This document shows, piece after piece, positions 1 through 9,548 of a DNA stretch of 64,000 nt (positions within the stretch are counted from its first letter, which is position 1; each line of letters begins with the position of its first letter). The translations under genes were made by a program, and so were the position numbers. Source of the stretch: Halalkalibaculum roseum (GTDB taxonomy: Bacteria; Bacteroidota; Rhodothermia; Balneolales; Balneolaceae); the NCBI RefSeq assembly GCF_011059145.1, contig NZ_JAALLT010000002.1, forward strand, positions 936,809-1,000,808, in the 5' to 3' direction. The notes under the pieces are model-generated. The model did not search any database. It was given only the letters and a program-made list of their open reading frames with translations, and was not told the origin of the DNA.

Positions 1-60
1 CATTTATAACTTAGATTGGTGTTTACGTTTTCAAAAAATCGACAATAAAACTCTACCTGC

Positions 61-1056
61 TTGAAAGTAACATTAAAAGATATTGCGGATGATACCGGTT
101 ATTCCATTTCCACCGTCTCAAGGGTGTTGAATGGGTTGGATGCCAATCATCAAACCAAAACCAAGATTTTAAAAAGTGCTCGTAAACTAAACTATCCGGT
201 TCAAAATATTGTAGCCGACGTTGAAACCGATAAGATGTTGAACGTATTACTAATCTGCGGTATCGAAATCGGTGAGTTTTACGCTTCATTTTTTGACGGG
301 TTAAATAATGCAGCCTCTCGTGAAAAGGTTCGGCTCATAGTTTCCAGTCTGAAGGATGATATTCCAAAAATTAGCGATATTAGGGCAAAAATTGAGGATG
401 AGGAGATCGACGGCATCATTATAAACCTTCCTCGGATTCAAAGAACTCATTACGAACAACTTAAAAAAGCACTTCCCGATCATTTTCCTGTTGTCTCGAA
501 TGAAATATTGAATAGCCAGGTGTTTGCCACTGTTGGTTTTGACAATTACGGCGGAGGCTATCTTGTCGCCAAACACTTCGATGATAAGGGTTATCAGACC
601 TGTGGTATTATTTATGGTCCATCTGACAAAAACGTCTCCAGACAGAGAGCTCACGGTTTCCTGGATTACATAACTTATTACTCAGATATGGAAGTGGTTT
701 GGGAGTATGAAGGCGACTTTAGTTTTGAATCCGGTATCAAAGCTTTCAAGAATTTTGATCAGTCTGGAACCAAGCCTCGTGCTATTTTTGCCTGCAACGA
801 CAATATGAATCACGGGTTCGTTCAGGAAGCCATGATCAAAGGGTATCAATTCCCCGATGATATTGCAGCCGTAGGTTTTGACGATTTACCGATTTGTAAA
901 CGTCACCGTCCTCAACTTTCTTCGGTGCATACCAACTATGAAGAACTTGGGGCTGTTTCCATCCAGCGCCTTAAAGAGCTGATGGCCAATCCCAACCGGC
1001 CTTCCTCGGTGTTGAGTATGGTACCGACTGAACTCAGGGTACGCGGATCTTCCTGA
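61..1056 (+). CDS. LacI-family transcriptional regulator
   Basis: This is a one-component DNA-binding repressor/activator of the LacI/GalR family. Residues 2-24 form the helix-turn-helix (VTLKDIADDTGYSISTVSR) and the rest is a periplasmic-binding-protein-like sugar-sensing domain ending in the usual FDDLPICKRHRPQLSSV block. The start must be the TTG at 61: an in-frame stop lies at 46-48 and the helix-turn-helix begins at once, so the gene is complete despite the window edge. No Shine-Dalgarno is seen. A secreted EEP-family hydrolase follows after 10 nt and is probably co-transcribed. The effector is unknown. The family call is firm; the regulated pathway is not visible. Confidence 0.9.
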   Translation: MKVTLKDIADDTGYSISTVSRVLNGLDANHQTKTKILKSARKLNYPVQNIVADVETDKMLNVLLICGIEIGEFYASFFDGLNNAASREKVRLIVSSLKDDIPKISDIRAKIEDEEIDGIIINLPRIQRTHYEQLKKALPDHFPVVSNEILNSQVFATVGFDNYGGGYLVAKHFDDKGYQTCGIIYGPSDKNVSRQRAHGFLDYITYYSDMEVVWEYEGDFSFESGIKAFKNFDQSGTKPRAIFACNDNMNHGFVQEAMIKGYQFPDDIAAVGFDDLPICKRHRPQLSSVHTNYEELGAVSIQRLKELMANPNRPSSVLSMVPTELRVRGSS

Positions 1057-1066
1057 TTTTCACACT

Positions 1067-1963
1067 ATGCTAATGTGGCCACGCAACTTGAATTCCACAC
1101 TTACATCGTTCCTTATTACTCTTACTATAACGATGGTGCTATCTGCATGTTCAGGCTCTACCTCCGGTGAACCGTTGATACGCTTCATGTCTTATAACAT
1201 AAAATTCGACGACACATCCGACACCGTCAACAATTGGGATAACCGCAAAGAACGAGTTATCAACCTGATTGCATTTTATGAACCTGATTTCATCGGAACA
1301 CAGGAAGCACAGCTCCATCAGCTGCAGGATATGAAAAAGGGGTTGAATAAGTATGAATGGATTGGCGTTGGGCGTGCTGATGGCAGATCCGAGGGTGAGT
1401 TTTCTGCAATTTATTATAATACAGAGAGGTTCCGACTCGTCCAAAATAGCGACAGCACCATCTGGCTTTCGGAGAGCCCTTCTACTCCGAGCAAAAGCTG
1501 GGATGCCGCATTGCCCAGGATTTTAACCTGGGGAACATTTCAGGAAGTTGAATCCGGGAAAGAGATCATGGTGTACAACACACATTTTGACCATATCGGG
1601 GATACAGCTCGCGCCAAAAGTGCAAAGCTTATTGTAGAAACAGTCAACTCACAAAGTGAGGATAAACCGGTAGTGCTTACAGGTGATTTTAATGCTATCG
1701 AGGGAAGCATCCCATATGAAAATCTGACCGCTCCGACAAAAGGACTTAAAGATGCCTATTACGAAACCGAACTTCCCCACGTTGGTCCCTTATTTACCTA
1801 TGACGATTTTAAGGTATTGGGTGAAAACGAGCGTCACCGCATCGATTACATTTTCGTTAACGACAAGGTTACTGTAATGCGCCATGCGGCAATTTCTGAC
1901 TTTCGGGACGGCCGTTATCCCTCCGATCATCTCCCTGTGATTACAGATGTGAGGTTTAAGTAG
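1067..1963 (+). CDS. Secreted endonuclease/exonuclease/phosphatase-family hydrolase (lipoprotein)
   Basis: A metal-dependent hydrolase of the EEP superfamily (DNase I-like fold). The first ~28 residues are a hydrophobic signal ending in the lipobox LSAC, so it should be exported and lipid-anchored. The diagnostic blocks appear in order: MSYNIKFDD, GTQEAQ (metal Glu), YNTHFDHIGDTAR, VLTGDFNA (Asp/Asn pair), HRIDYIFV and the C-terminal SDHLPV (catalytic Asp-His). About 300 residues is normal for this group. Members cleave phosphodiesters or phosphomonoesters; the actual substrate (nucleic acid, lipid or sugar phosphate) cannot be read from the sequence. The gene lies 10 nt after a LacI-type regulator, which suggests a carbohydrate- or phosphate-scavenging setting. 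Confidence 0.85.
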   Translation: MLMWPRNLNSTLTSFLITLTITMVLSACSGSTSGEPLIRFMSYNIKFDDTSDTVNNWDNRKERVINLIAFYEPDFIGTQEAQLHQLQDMKKGLNKYEWIGVGRADGRSEGEFSAIYYNTERFRLVQNSDSTIWLSESPSTPSKSWDAALPRILTWGTFQEVESGKEIMVYNTHFDHIGDTARAKSAKLIVETVNSQSEDKPVVLTGDFNAIEGSIPYENLTAPTKGLKDAYYETELPHVGPLFTYDDFKVLGENERHRIDYIFVNDKVTVMRHAAISDFRDGRYPSDHLPVITDVRFK

Positions 1964-2085
1964 CTACGAATTGTCGCGGATTAACTTTTGTGCAGGATTT
2001 TCACAAATAACCGTGCAGTTATTAAACAATAAAAATCTGTGCAAATCTGAGGCTAAACCAAATCCTTATAGATCTGTGGCACAAC

Positions 2086-5000
2086 TTACATGTTGCGTCG
2101 ATATTGCCCGCCAACTTCATAGAGTGCATTGGATATCTGTCCCAGGGAAGCCACTTTAACTGTCTCCATCAACTCTTCAAAGATATTACCATCGTTTCTG
2201 GCAACTTTTTTAAGACGAGCGATAGCTTTACCGGCTTCCTCCTCGTTGCGTTTCCAGAAGGCATTGAGGTTGTCTATCTGCTGTTCCTTTTCTTCTTTTG
2301 TTGAACGTATCAGATCAATCTTATGATCCTCTTCACTACTTTCTGCCTCATCATTTTTAAAGGTATTAACCCCGATAATCGGCAGCTCTCCGCTGTGCTT
2401 TTGCGATTCGTAATAAAGACTCTCATCCTGAATCTTGCCACGCTGATACATATTCTCCATTGCTCCCAGAACGCCACCGCGTTCGGTCAGTCGGTCGAAT
2501 TCAGATAGTATGGCTTCCTCAACCAGATCCGTCATCTCTTCAATGAAGTAGGAACCCTGGTTGATATTTTCATTCTTTGCAGTTCCCATTTCTTTATTTA
2601 TGATAAGCTGAATGGCAAGTGCACGTCGAACGGACTCTTCTGTTGGCGTGGTTATGGCTTCATCATAGGCATTGGTGTGCAGGGAATTACAGTTGTCATA
2701 TATAGCCAGCAACGCCTGCAGTGTAGTTCTGATATCATTAAACTGGATTTCCTGGGCATGCAGTGAACGACCGCTGGTTTGAATGTGGTACTTAAGCTTT
2801 TGTGAGCGCTCATTTGCACCGTATTTTTCGTTCATTGCCACAGCCCAAATCCGGCGGGCTACTCGGCCGATGACGGCATATTCCGGATCCAACCCGTTGC
2901 TGAAAAAGAAGGACAGATTATGGGCAAACTCATCCACATCCATACCCCTTGACAGGTAATATTCTACGTATGTAAATCCATTTGCGAGTGTGAATGCGGC
3001 CTGCGTAATGGGATTTGCTCCTGCCTCGGCAATATGGTAACCGGAAATGGAAACCGAGTAGTAGTTACGCACATTATGATCGGTGAAATACTGCTGTATG
3101 TCTCCCATCATTTTCAGGGCAAACTCAGTAGAGAATATACAGGTATTTTGTGCCTGGTCCTCCTTCAGAATATCCGCCTGTACAGTACCGCGAACAACAT
3201 TTAATGCCTTTTCCTTGATCTTGTTATAGGTTTTCTCATCCACCAGTTGGTCGCCGGTGATACCCAGCAACCCCAGGCCAAAGCCATCATTCGTAGCAGG
3301 AAGCTCTCCGTTATATTCCGGTTGGGGGACATTTTTCTGCTTGAAGTGTTTCTTAATTTTCTTCTTCGCCGCATCCCATTTGCCATTTTCCTTCAGATAC
3401 CGCTCCACTTCCTGGTCAATGGCAGTGTTCATGAACATAGCCAAAATCATCGGCGCCGGACCGTTGATAGTCATGGATACCGAGGTTTTCGGTGAGGTCA
3501 GTTCAAAACCCGAATAAAGTTTCTTCATATCATCCAGCGTACAGATGCTGACGCCCGAGTTTCCCACCTTTCCGTAAATATCGGGACGGTGATCCGGATC
3601 TTCGCCATATAGGGTAACAGAGTCAAAAGCAGTTGAAAGGCGTGCCGCCGGCATGCCTTCACTCACATAGTGAAAACGTTTGTTGGTACGCTCCGGTGTC
3701 CCCTCTCCGGCAAACATGCGGGTGGGATCTTCTCCCTCCCTTTTGAACGGAAATACACCTGCGGTAAACGGGTAGTATCCGGGCAAATTCTCCTTAAGGG
3801 CAAATTTGAGTTGCTCTCCTTTGTGCTTGGTTTTCGGTAGCGCAACCCGGGGAATTTTCAACCCGCTAAGGGATTCACGAAACATTTCATTCTTAAAGGT
3901 TTTGTCTCGTACCTGTACTTCTACATGATCCTGACGATACTCTTCGTATAGCTTCTCCCATCCTTCCAGAATTTTTTTACATCGTGAATCCAACTTGCTG
4001 AGCCAGTGCTCCCGCATCTTTTTGAGTTTCTTATCGAAGGATGCCTTTCCTTCCGGGTCCCAGCGATCAATTTGTTCAAGAGTTCCTTCAACCTGTTCCA
4101 GTTTGGAAGCATACTCCGACTGTTCTTCAGCCCACTCATGATAGTCACGTATGGATTCGGATATCTCAGAAAGATAGCGCTGGCGCTTACCGGGAATAAT
4201 GGCTTGGGATTGAATATCTTCAGCAGGTTCTGGATTGTTATATATTTCAGTTTCCCAGTTTAGGCTGTAATAGTCGTTAATCCGGTCAACCATAGCCTTA
4301 AACAGGCGATTTACCCCTTCGTCATTAAATTGAGCAGCAATGGTCGGGAAGACCGGCATCTGTTCCGGCTTGCGGTCCCACTCTCCGCGATTTCGCTTAA
4401 TCTGTTTGCGAACATCCCGAAGTGCATCCAGTGAACCTTTCTTTTCAAATTTGTTCAGTACTACCATATCAGCCAGATCCAGCATATTGATCTTCTCCAG
4501 CTGGGTTGCTGCACCATATTCGCAGGTCATCACATACAACGGGATGTCAGATATATTAACAATCTCGGTATCACTCTGGCCAATCCCGCTGGTTTCAACA
4601 ATAACCAGATCGAAACCGGCTGTTTTACAGATCGCTATTGCTCCTTTTACCGAAAGACTGGTAGCCCTGTTGCTGGCACGGGTTGCAAGGCTTCTCATAT
4701 AGACTCTTTCCGGATCCAGGCTGTTCATACGGATACGGTCTCCCAGCAGTGCACCCCCGGTGCGTACTTTGGATGGATCAATGGATATTACGGCAATGTT
4801 TATATTGCTGAATTCTGTTAGAAATCGACGTATCAGCTCATCTGTAAGTGAGCTTTTCCCGGCACCTCCGGTACCCGTAATGCCTATCAGTGGAATGGGA
4901 TGACCGTTTTTAGCGGAAGTAATCAGATTACCATTTCCATCATAGAGCTTTTCATCCTCATATCGTACAATTTCGTCATGGTCATTCTCCAGAGCAGAAA

Positions 5001-5580
5001 TGCAGCGAGCAAGTGTCTTTGTATCTCGCCCAAGAATCTTTTTTGCATCTACCTCCTCAATTTCGGCGGTATCAAAGTCACAATGCTCCAGCATATAATT
5101 GATCATGCCCTGAAGCCCCATCTTACTGCCGTCTTCCACAGAAAAAATACGGGTTACCCCGTAATCGTGCAGCTCTTCAATCTCATCATCTACAATAACA
5201 CCTCCGCCTCCGCCAAATACGTTGATATGTGAAGCTCCTTTCTCTTCCAACAAGTCAACCATATACTTGAAATACTCCATATGTCCACCCTGGTAAGAAC
5301 TTATGGCTATACCCTGCGCATCTTCCTGTACCGCACAATCAACAATCTCCTGAACCGAGCGATTGTGTCCAAGGTGAATTACCTCTGCACCACTGCTTTG
5401 TAGAATGCGCCTCATGATATTAATACTGGCGTCATGTCCGTCAAAAAGGCTTGCGGCTGTAACAAAACGTATTTTGTGGGTACTTTCATACGCCTCCTGC
5501 GAAGGGCTTTTTGAGGCACTTGCGTCTGTATCCCGGTCGCTTTGTGGGGTCTTTACCGTAGATTCTGTATCGTCAGACAT
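2086..5580 (-). CDS. icmF: Fused isobutyryl-CoA mutase IcmF (B12-dependent, with G-protein chaperone domain)
   Basis: An adenosylcobalamin enzyme interconverting isobutyryl-CoA and n-butyryl-CoA, with its own GTPase chaperone built in. Domains: B12-binding at ~36-165 (SLFDGHDAS with cobalt-ligand His49; GGGGG at 123-127); a MeaI-like G domain from ~230 (P-loop GTGGAGKSS ending near 244; NKFE at 376-379); a linker; and the TIM-barrel mutase from ~570. This domain order is the hallmark of IcmF, as is the length (1164 aa). Specificity residues fit IcmF rather than methylmalonyl-CoA mutase: Phe610 replaces the MCM Tyr and Gln811 (KEDQAQNT) replaces the MCM Arg. Active-site His849 (SGYHIAEAG) is present. 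Monocistronic, with an ATG start. A likely role is branched-chain acyl-CoA metabolism. Confidence 0.93.
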   Translation of the reverse strand: MSDDTESTVKTPQSDRDTDASASKSPSQEAYESTHKIRFVTAASLFDGHDASINIMRRILQSSGAEVIHLGHNRSVQEIVDCAVQEDAQGIAISSYQGGHMEYFKYMVDLLEEKGASHINVFGGGGGVIVDDEIEELHDYGVTRIFSVEDGSKMGLQGMINYMLEHCDFDTAEIEEVDAKKILGRDTKTLARCISALENDHDEIVRYEDEKLYDGNGNLITSAKNGHPIPLIGITGTGGAGKSSLTDELIRRFLTEFSNINIAVISIDPSKVRTGGALLGDRIRMNSLDPERVYMRSLATRASNRATSLSVKGAIAICKTAGFDLVIVETSGIGQSDTEIVNISDIPLYVMTCEYGAATQLEKINMLDLADMVVLNKFEKKGSLDALRDVRKQIKRNRGEWDRKPEQMPVFPTIAAQFNDEGVNRLFKAMVDRINDYYSLNWETEIYNNPEPAEDIQSQAIIPGKRQRYLSEISESIRDYHEWAEEQSEYASKLEQVEGTLEQIDRWDPEGKASFDKKLKKMREHWLSKLDSRCKKILEGWEKLYEEYRQDHVEVQVRDKTFKNEMFRESLSGLKIPRVALPKTKHKGEQLKFALKENLPGYYPFTAGVFPFKREGEDPTRMFAGEGTPERTNKRFHYVSEGMPAARLSTAFDSVTLYGEDPDHRPDIYGKVGNSGVSICTLDDMKKLYSGFELTSPKTSVSMTINGPAPMILAMFMNTAIDQEVERYLKENGKWDAAKKKIKKHFKQKNVPQPEYNGELPATNDGFGLGLLGITGDQLVDEKTYNKIKEKALNVVRGTVQADILKEDQAQNTCIFSTEFALKMMGDIQQYFTDHNVRNYYSVSISGYHIAEAGANPITQAAFTLANGFTYVEYYLSRGMDVDEFAHNLSFFFSNGLDPEYAVIGRVARRIWAVAMNEKYGANERSQKLKYHIQTSGRSLHAQEIQFNDIRTTLQALLAIYDNCNSLHTNAYDEAITTPTEESVRRALAIQLIINKEMGTAKNENINQGSYFIEEMTDLVEEAILSEFDRLTERGGVLGAMENMYQRGKIQDESLYYESQKHSGELPIIGVNTFKNDEAESSEEDHKIDLIRSTKEEKEQQIDNLNAFWKRNEEEAGKAIARLKKVARNDGNIFEELMETVKVASLGQISNALYEVGGQYRRNM

Positions 5581-5750
5581 AGCTTGGATTTATTCGGTTT
5601 TGGTGAAAAGCCAATTAGATAATAAAGGTAAGAAAAAAACCGCACTTTATTGAAGAGAGACCCTCTCAAAACCCAAGCTATAGGTAGCTGAGGATATGAT
5701 GAGATGGTTAAAGCTTGTAAAACAGATAGATTACAGTATAAACTCCAAGA

Positions 5751-6008
5751 TCAACTGCCTGATTCTGATTCCGAAAAACCCGCTTTTAGCATGGCAATTG
5801 CATCCAGAATAGAATCCGTATTGATCTCTTCTAGCACGTTCAATACATATTTGGCCACTGCATTAAGCTGAATCAAAATTGTAAGACATATCGGTATTTT
5901 GGCGGATGCCGGCCAGTTCAGTTCCGTCATAATTAGTGCAGATAGCACTAAAGAGACTAATATGGCAATGGAATAAAAAATAATAGCCTTGCTGTTTGAA
6001 TAAGTCAT
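5751..6008 (-). CDS. Small two-helix membrane protein, paralogue of the protein at 42184-42456
   Basis: A protein of 85 residues with two predicted membrane segments (about 8-28 and 33-52) and an acidic, Ser-rich tail. I chose the ATG at 6008 over a longer start at 6065 because a strong AGGAGG precedes it and because this start aligns with the paralogue at 42184. The two share the spacing of the TM segments and a W-P-x-x-A-x-I-P core (NWPASAKIP here, DWPLLAEIP there). No known family is recognised and no function is assigned. The gene is downstream of a DedA-like membrane protein on the same strand, with 75 nt between. Confidence 0.65.
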   Translation of the reverse strand: MTYSNSKAIIFYSIAILVSLVLSALIMTELNWPASAKIPICLTILIQLNAVAKYVLNVLEEINTDSILDAIAMLKAGFSESESGS

Positions 6009-6012
6009 AATC

Positions 6013-6018
6013 CCTCCT
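6013..6018 (-). promoter_or_regulatory. Strong Shine-Dalgarno (AGGAGG) fixing the start at 6008
   Basis: Read on the minus strand the sequence is AGGAGGGATTATG. It is one of the few clear ribosome-binding sites in this window and decides the start codon of the small membrane protein. Confidence 0.7.
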
Positions 6019-6028
6019 ATTTCAGTTG

Positions 6029-6066
6029 CTTGAGCAGGTAGATGATATTTTGTGATGTTGCTCAAG
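6029..6066. repeat. Inverted repeat upstream of the small membrane protein
   Basis: Eight-base arms CTTGAGCA (6029-6036) and TGCTCAAG (6059-6066) are exact reverse complements separated by 22 nt, just upstream of the Shine-Dalgarno at 6013. There is no T-tract on either side. It could be an mRNA structure or operator between two membrane-protein genes; the role is not known. Confidence 0.35.
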
Positions 6067-6083
6067 AGCCACTATGTACGTTT

Positions 6084-6605
6084 TTAGTTCCTTCCCGGAT
6101 GTAATCTTTTTAGAATTCCAGTTCCCATGAGACCGATGATATAGACGGCAAGTATAGCCATTATGATTTCAAACTCAACCGGACCGAACCTTCCTGTAAA
6201 TTGTATAACAGCAATTCTTAGAATGACTCCGGCCAAAAATACTACTGATAGCCAGATTACCGACGAACAGATGTTATACACAAAAAATCGAACAGGACTA
6301 ATTTTTCCCGCACCGATCAGAAAGAATCGCTCATTCCCGGTACCTCCGAAAAATTGGTATTTCAGGAGCTGGACAAGAGGTTGATGAATCAAATCCCTGC
6401 CATTCTTAGCGACCTTTTGATTTGGATGTAATTTGCCTCGCATTAAAGAGAACTGGTCGAGACTCACTGTCGACATCAACGCTATCGTCATAATTGCTGC
6501 CAGATCCGAATAGTCACTCCATAGCAGAGCAAGTGAAGTCATGTCAACCGACTCGTATTCCATAACGAGATTAAAAAATGAGATAAAGTCCAGTGCGTAA
6601 ACCAT
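6084..6605 (-). CDS. Membrane protein, possibly DedA/VTT-related
   Basis: A protein of 173 residues with hydrophobic segments near 30-48, 108-130 and 143-162. The central block, FFLIGAGKISPVRFFVYNI followed by a W-x(5)-AG membrane segment, resembles the region of DedA/VTT-domain proteins where an Arg/Gly-Pro loop precedes the last helices. The typical N-terminal DedA half is short or absent, so the match is partial. DedA-family proteins act in lipid translocation and membrane homeostasis, but that role is only an inference here. ATG start; 18 nt separate it from the longer alternative start of the next gene and 75 nt from the chosen one. Confidence 0.5.
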   Translation of the reverse strand: MVYALDFISFFNLVMEYESVDMTSLALLWSDYSDLAAIMTIALMSTVSLDQFSLMRGKLHPNQKVAKNGRDLIHQPLVQLLKYQFFGGTGNERFFLIGAGKISPVRFFVYNICSSVIWLSVVFLAGVILRIAVIQFTGRFGPVEFEIIMAILAVYIIGLMGTGILKRLHPGRN

Positions 6606-6992
6606 CCTGATGATATTTTGCCTATTTAAGGCTTTTATATTGTAAAACCGTCTCGATTTTAGGCGGTCTGCAAATGATGTTTATTCCAATATAGAAAAGG
6701 CAAATCGGAAAGTAGCTTAAATTACGCTAAGGTAGTTTAGAAGTTTATAATGGAGAAGCAGAAGGCAATAGGGAGAAGGGAGAAGGGAGAAGGGAGAAGG
6801 GAGAAGGGAGCTAACTAGTAATTTAAAGCTCTACTCTTCCGGTCGGTGCAAATCTTTGACCCTTCTCTGCTTCCGGCGCTCATCTCCGAAGCATCATGCA
6901 CTCCCTCCTAGCGGTAATCAAAGGAAAGAAAATAGGACTAATTAAACGAATCAACCCCCGTCATTCCATCCGTGCAAATCTGCAGCAAAATA
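6606..6992. other. Gene-free spacer (387 nt) with tandem heptamer
   Basis: No credible ORF or RNA gene is seen. It contains the GGGAGAA heptamer array at 6771-6810 and two copies of a GTGCAAATCT word (about 6846 and 6972), which recurs in other spacers of the window. It probably also holds the promoter of the leftward membrane-protein pair, but no clear TAnnTTTG element was found. Confidence 0.5.
6771..6810. repeat. Tandem heptamer repeat (GGGAGAA)5
   Basis: Five perfect tandem copies of GGGAGAA followed by a partial GGGAG, 40 nt in all. It is strand-asymmetric (pure purine on the plus strand). The unit length of 7 matches other short-word repeats in this window. Confidence 0.95.
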
Positions 6993-9542
6993 TCACAAGA
7001 ATCCCTTGATGCCCCCTGATATAAGATTCGTAATATCCTTTAGCACCCCGGGCAGTGCCCAACCTCCCGGCACCGCCAAATACCTTGGTTCCCACTCCGG
7101 ATTAAATTTCTCTCTATAAGTCCGCACCTCTCTGAAGTTGTAGAAGTTCTCTCCATAGGTATAAACCCAGTCAGCTACTTTGCTCCATCGTTTGGAGTGC
7201 TGATGATCTTTCATGCCTGAAAGCGGTGCCATTCCCAAACTGAACCATTCATAACCTTCTGCTTTTCCCCAAAGTATCATTTCAATAAGCAGGTAATCAA
7301 TAATTTCATCAGGAGTCTCAGGATTATTGCGCAACAGATCAAATGATAGCTCATAGTAATTCGCGCCTTCCCAGATATTTGAAAAAGCAACAGCTTCTCC
7401 GTCTTTGAAAATGGCAGCTATCGGGAAATTGCTGAGGTACTCTTCATTAAATATCCCTTGGGAGAAGCCGAGCTCATCGGCTCCTTTGGCTTCAATCCAC
7501 CGGTTGGAAATTGCATGGAAGTTAGCCATATGAGCTCTCGTTTCCTCTGGTGGAATAACTCGAAATGAGTAGTCGCTGCCCCGGTATTTTTTATGATGGT
7601 CATACAAATCACCATAGCGTCTGCCGTTTTCCTCAATCTCAAAATCAGTCAGACTTACACGGGCTTCCTCCCCGATTTTCATAAGGGTCAGGCCCAGGTC
7701 AACATACCACTCCAGGTAATCTTCGCGAACCTGGTAAAATACCGGCCAAAGATCCTGCTCTTCACAGTAATCTTGGAAATTCCAAATCAGATCTTCAACT
7801 TCGCTTTCCGGCCCTACCGGATCTCCCATTGCAACCATGCTTCTGCTTTCAGGTGCGTACATAATAAAGCCATTGTTGTCAGTACTGAACATCAATTCTT
7901 TATCGCCAAGCTGGACAATATTGGGTTTTGCCCTGGGTTCCTGTTTCAATATATCTTTGGCCTTTTCAAGTTCATATTCTTTAGGCTCTCGTACCAGCTT
8001 CTTTTTGGGTTTCAACAACTTCATTAAACTGATGATAAGCGTAAAAGAGAGTACTCCAACCATGGCCCTGAGATAGCGAGGTGCATCTCCCAAGAGCGTA
8101 AATTGCCACCAAAGATCTTCCTGATAGGCGACATTTCGGTAGGAAAAAATTCCCAACCAGATAGCACTGATAAATACCAGCGATATCATCATGACCCACC
8201 CCGGAGAAAACCCCTTGGTCATCACTGAGGTCTTTCGATGAAATTCTCCCCTGCATGGTACAAGTACAAGCAACATAAATGCTAAAATACTGGCTTCTTC
8301 ATAATCGGCTCCCCGCATCAAAGTGAAAATAATTCCGAAAATGAGCAGACCTACGGTAAAATGATAAGCCCCTTCTATACGTCGCTGCAGGCTTCGGGCT
8401 AGCACCATCAGTCCAACACCTACCAGGCTTGCAAAGAAGTGTGACATTTCAATAACTGGAAGAGGTAAAATTACCTGCAACCACTCCATACGAGGCACTT
8501 CGGATGGCATGGATCCGGAAAACAGTAAAATCGATCCCCCGATAAATACAGAAACACTTAAAACGTGGGGTACAACACGCGGAATCCAGTTCACTGCTTT
8601 CTGGCTGATGACTCTGACTTTACGCTTATTGGTCAGATACTCTTGATAGGCAAGAACCACTACAGCGACCAGCAATGGCAGTATGTAATAGATAATGCGG
8701 TAAACCAGTAAGGTCCCCAGAATTGCCGGTCCCTGCATAAAATTTGACAAATAGAGCAGCATCACTGATTCAAAGACTCCCAGCCCGCCCGGAACCTGGC
8801 TAAAAAGTCCTATGATTTGGGCAAGCAGAAACACCCCTATAAAACTGTAGAAATTAATCTCCGTTTCGGGAAGCAGTACATAGAGTACCATGGCGGCTAT
8901 TATCCAGTCAATGGATGCCAAAACCACCTGTTTTAAGGCCAAACTCAAATCCGGGAACGAGAAACTCCAGTTTTTAATCGTTAACTCCTCCTTAAGCAAG
9001 GTGCTGGCCACCAGGTAACCTGCAACCATCACTAATAACAATAATCCTACAATTCTGAGGGAGTCAAAAGGTATTGCAACATTTTCGGGCAGTTCGGGGG
9101 TTGCAAAAACAAGGGATAGGCCTGCAACCGTACAGAAACCCAGCCATAAAGTAAGTGCACTGAACCCGACAATCTGGGTAACCTTGATGCCTGAAAAGCC
9201 CCATGAAGAGTAAATACGATACCTGATAGATCCGCCCGTAACAAGTGCCATACCGATATTATGGCTGAAAGCATATCCTATAAATCCTGCCCGAACAATT
9301 CGTCCCGTGGATAGATCTTCACCGATATATCTGACACCCAATCCGTCGTATCCGGTGAGTATAACATAACTTAGAAATGAGAAAAATACGGAAAGAGCGA
9401 TGTAGGAGTTGGGAATTTCGGACAGCTGTTCGATAATCTGACCCAGGTTATACTGCCTTAACTCCTGATCCAAAAACCATATAGCCAGCACAAAGAAAAC
9501 AATACTGATGAAGGGTGTTATCTTCTTGAACGCTGTTTTCAA
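6993..9542 (-). CDS. mprF: MprF-type bifunctional phosphatidylglycerol lysyltransferase/flippase
   Basis: An integral membrane protein of 849 residues. The N-terminal ~520 residues contain many hydrophobic helices of the LPG_synthase_TM (UPF0104) flippase type, including the G-GGSIRYR block and a SQVPGGLGVFE motif. The C-terminal ~310 residues form the soluble DUF2156/GNAT-like aminoacyl transferase (MVAMGDPVGP, FYQVREDYL, WFSLGMAPLSG). MprF transfers an amino acid, usually Lys or Ala, from tRNA to phosphatidylglycerol and flips it outward, lowering surface negative charge. The amino acid used here is unknown. The start is TTG at 9542: no other start precedes the first helix, and the upstream stop lies 6 nt away in the same frame. 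Co-transcribed with the Ig-like lipoprotein before it. Confidence 0.9.
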   Translation of the reverse strand: MKTAFKKITPFISIVFFVLAIWFLDQELRQYNLGQIIEQLSEIPNSYIALSVFFSFLSYVILTGYDGLGVRYIGEDLSTGRIVRAGFIGYAFSHNIGMALVTGGSIRYRIYSSWGFSGIKVTQIVGFSALTLWLGFCTVAGLSLVFATPELPENVAIPFDSLRIVGLLLLVMVAGYLVASTLLKEELTIKNWSFSFPDLSLALKQVVLASIDWIIAAMVLYVLLPETEINFYSFIGVFLLAQIIGLFSQVPGGLGVFESVMLLYLSNFMQGPAILGTLLVYRIIYYILPLLVAVVVLAYQEYLTNKRKVRVISQKAVNWIPRVVPHVLSVSVFIGGSILLFSGSMPSEVPRMEWLQVILPLPVIEMSHFFASLVGVGLMVLARSLQRRIEGAYHFTVGLLIFGIIFTLMRGADYEEASILAFMLLVLVPCRGEFHRKTSVMTKGFSPGWVMMISLVFISAIWLGIFSYRNVAYQEDLWWQFTLLGDAPRYLRAMVGVLSFTLIISLMKLLKPKKKLVREPKEYELEKAKDILKQEPRAKPNIVQLGDKELMFSTDNNGFIMYAPESRSMVAMGDPVGPESEVEDLIWNFQDYCEEQDLWPVFYQVREDYLEWYVDLGLTLMKIGEEARVSLTDFEIEENGRRYGDLYDHHKKYRGSDYSFRVIPPEETRAHMANFHAISNRWIEAKGADELGFSQGIFNEEYLSNFPIAAIFKDGEAVAFSNIWEGANYYELSFDLLRNNPETPDEIIDYLLIEMILWGKAEGYEWFSLGMAPLSGMKDHQHSKRWSKVADWVYTYGENFYNFREVRTYREKFNPEWEPRYLAVPGGWALPGVLKDITNLISGGIKGFL

Positions 9543-9548
9543 AACGGG

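Noticed and set aside
1971..2159. 62-codon plus-strand ORF after the EEP hydrolase gene
   Set aside because: It runs into the end of icmF on the other strand, has no domain-like composition and lies over repeat-like AATCTGTG words.
6771..6810. Possible CRISPR array
   Set aside because: The repeat is a 7-nt tandem without spacers, and no cas gene is in the window.
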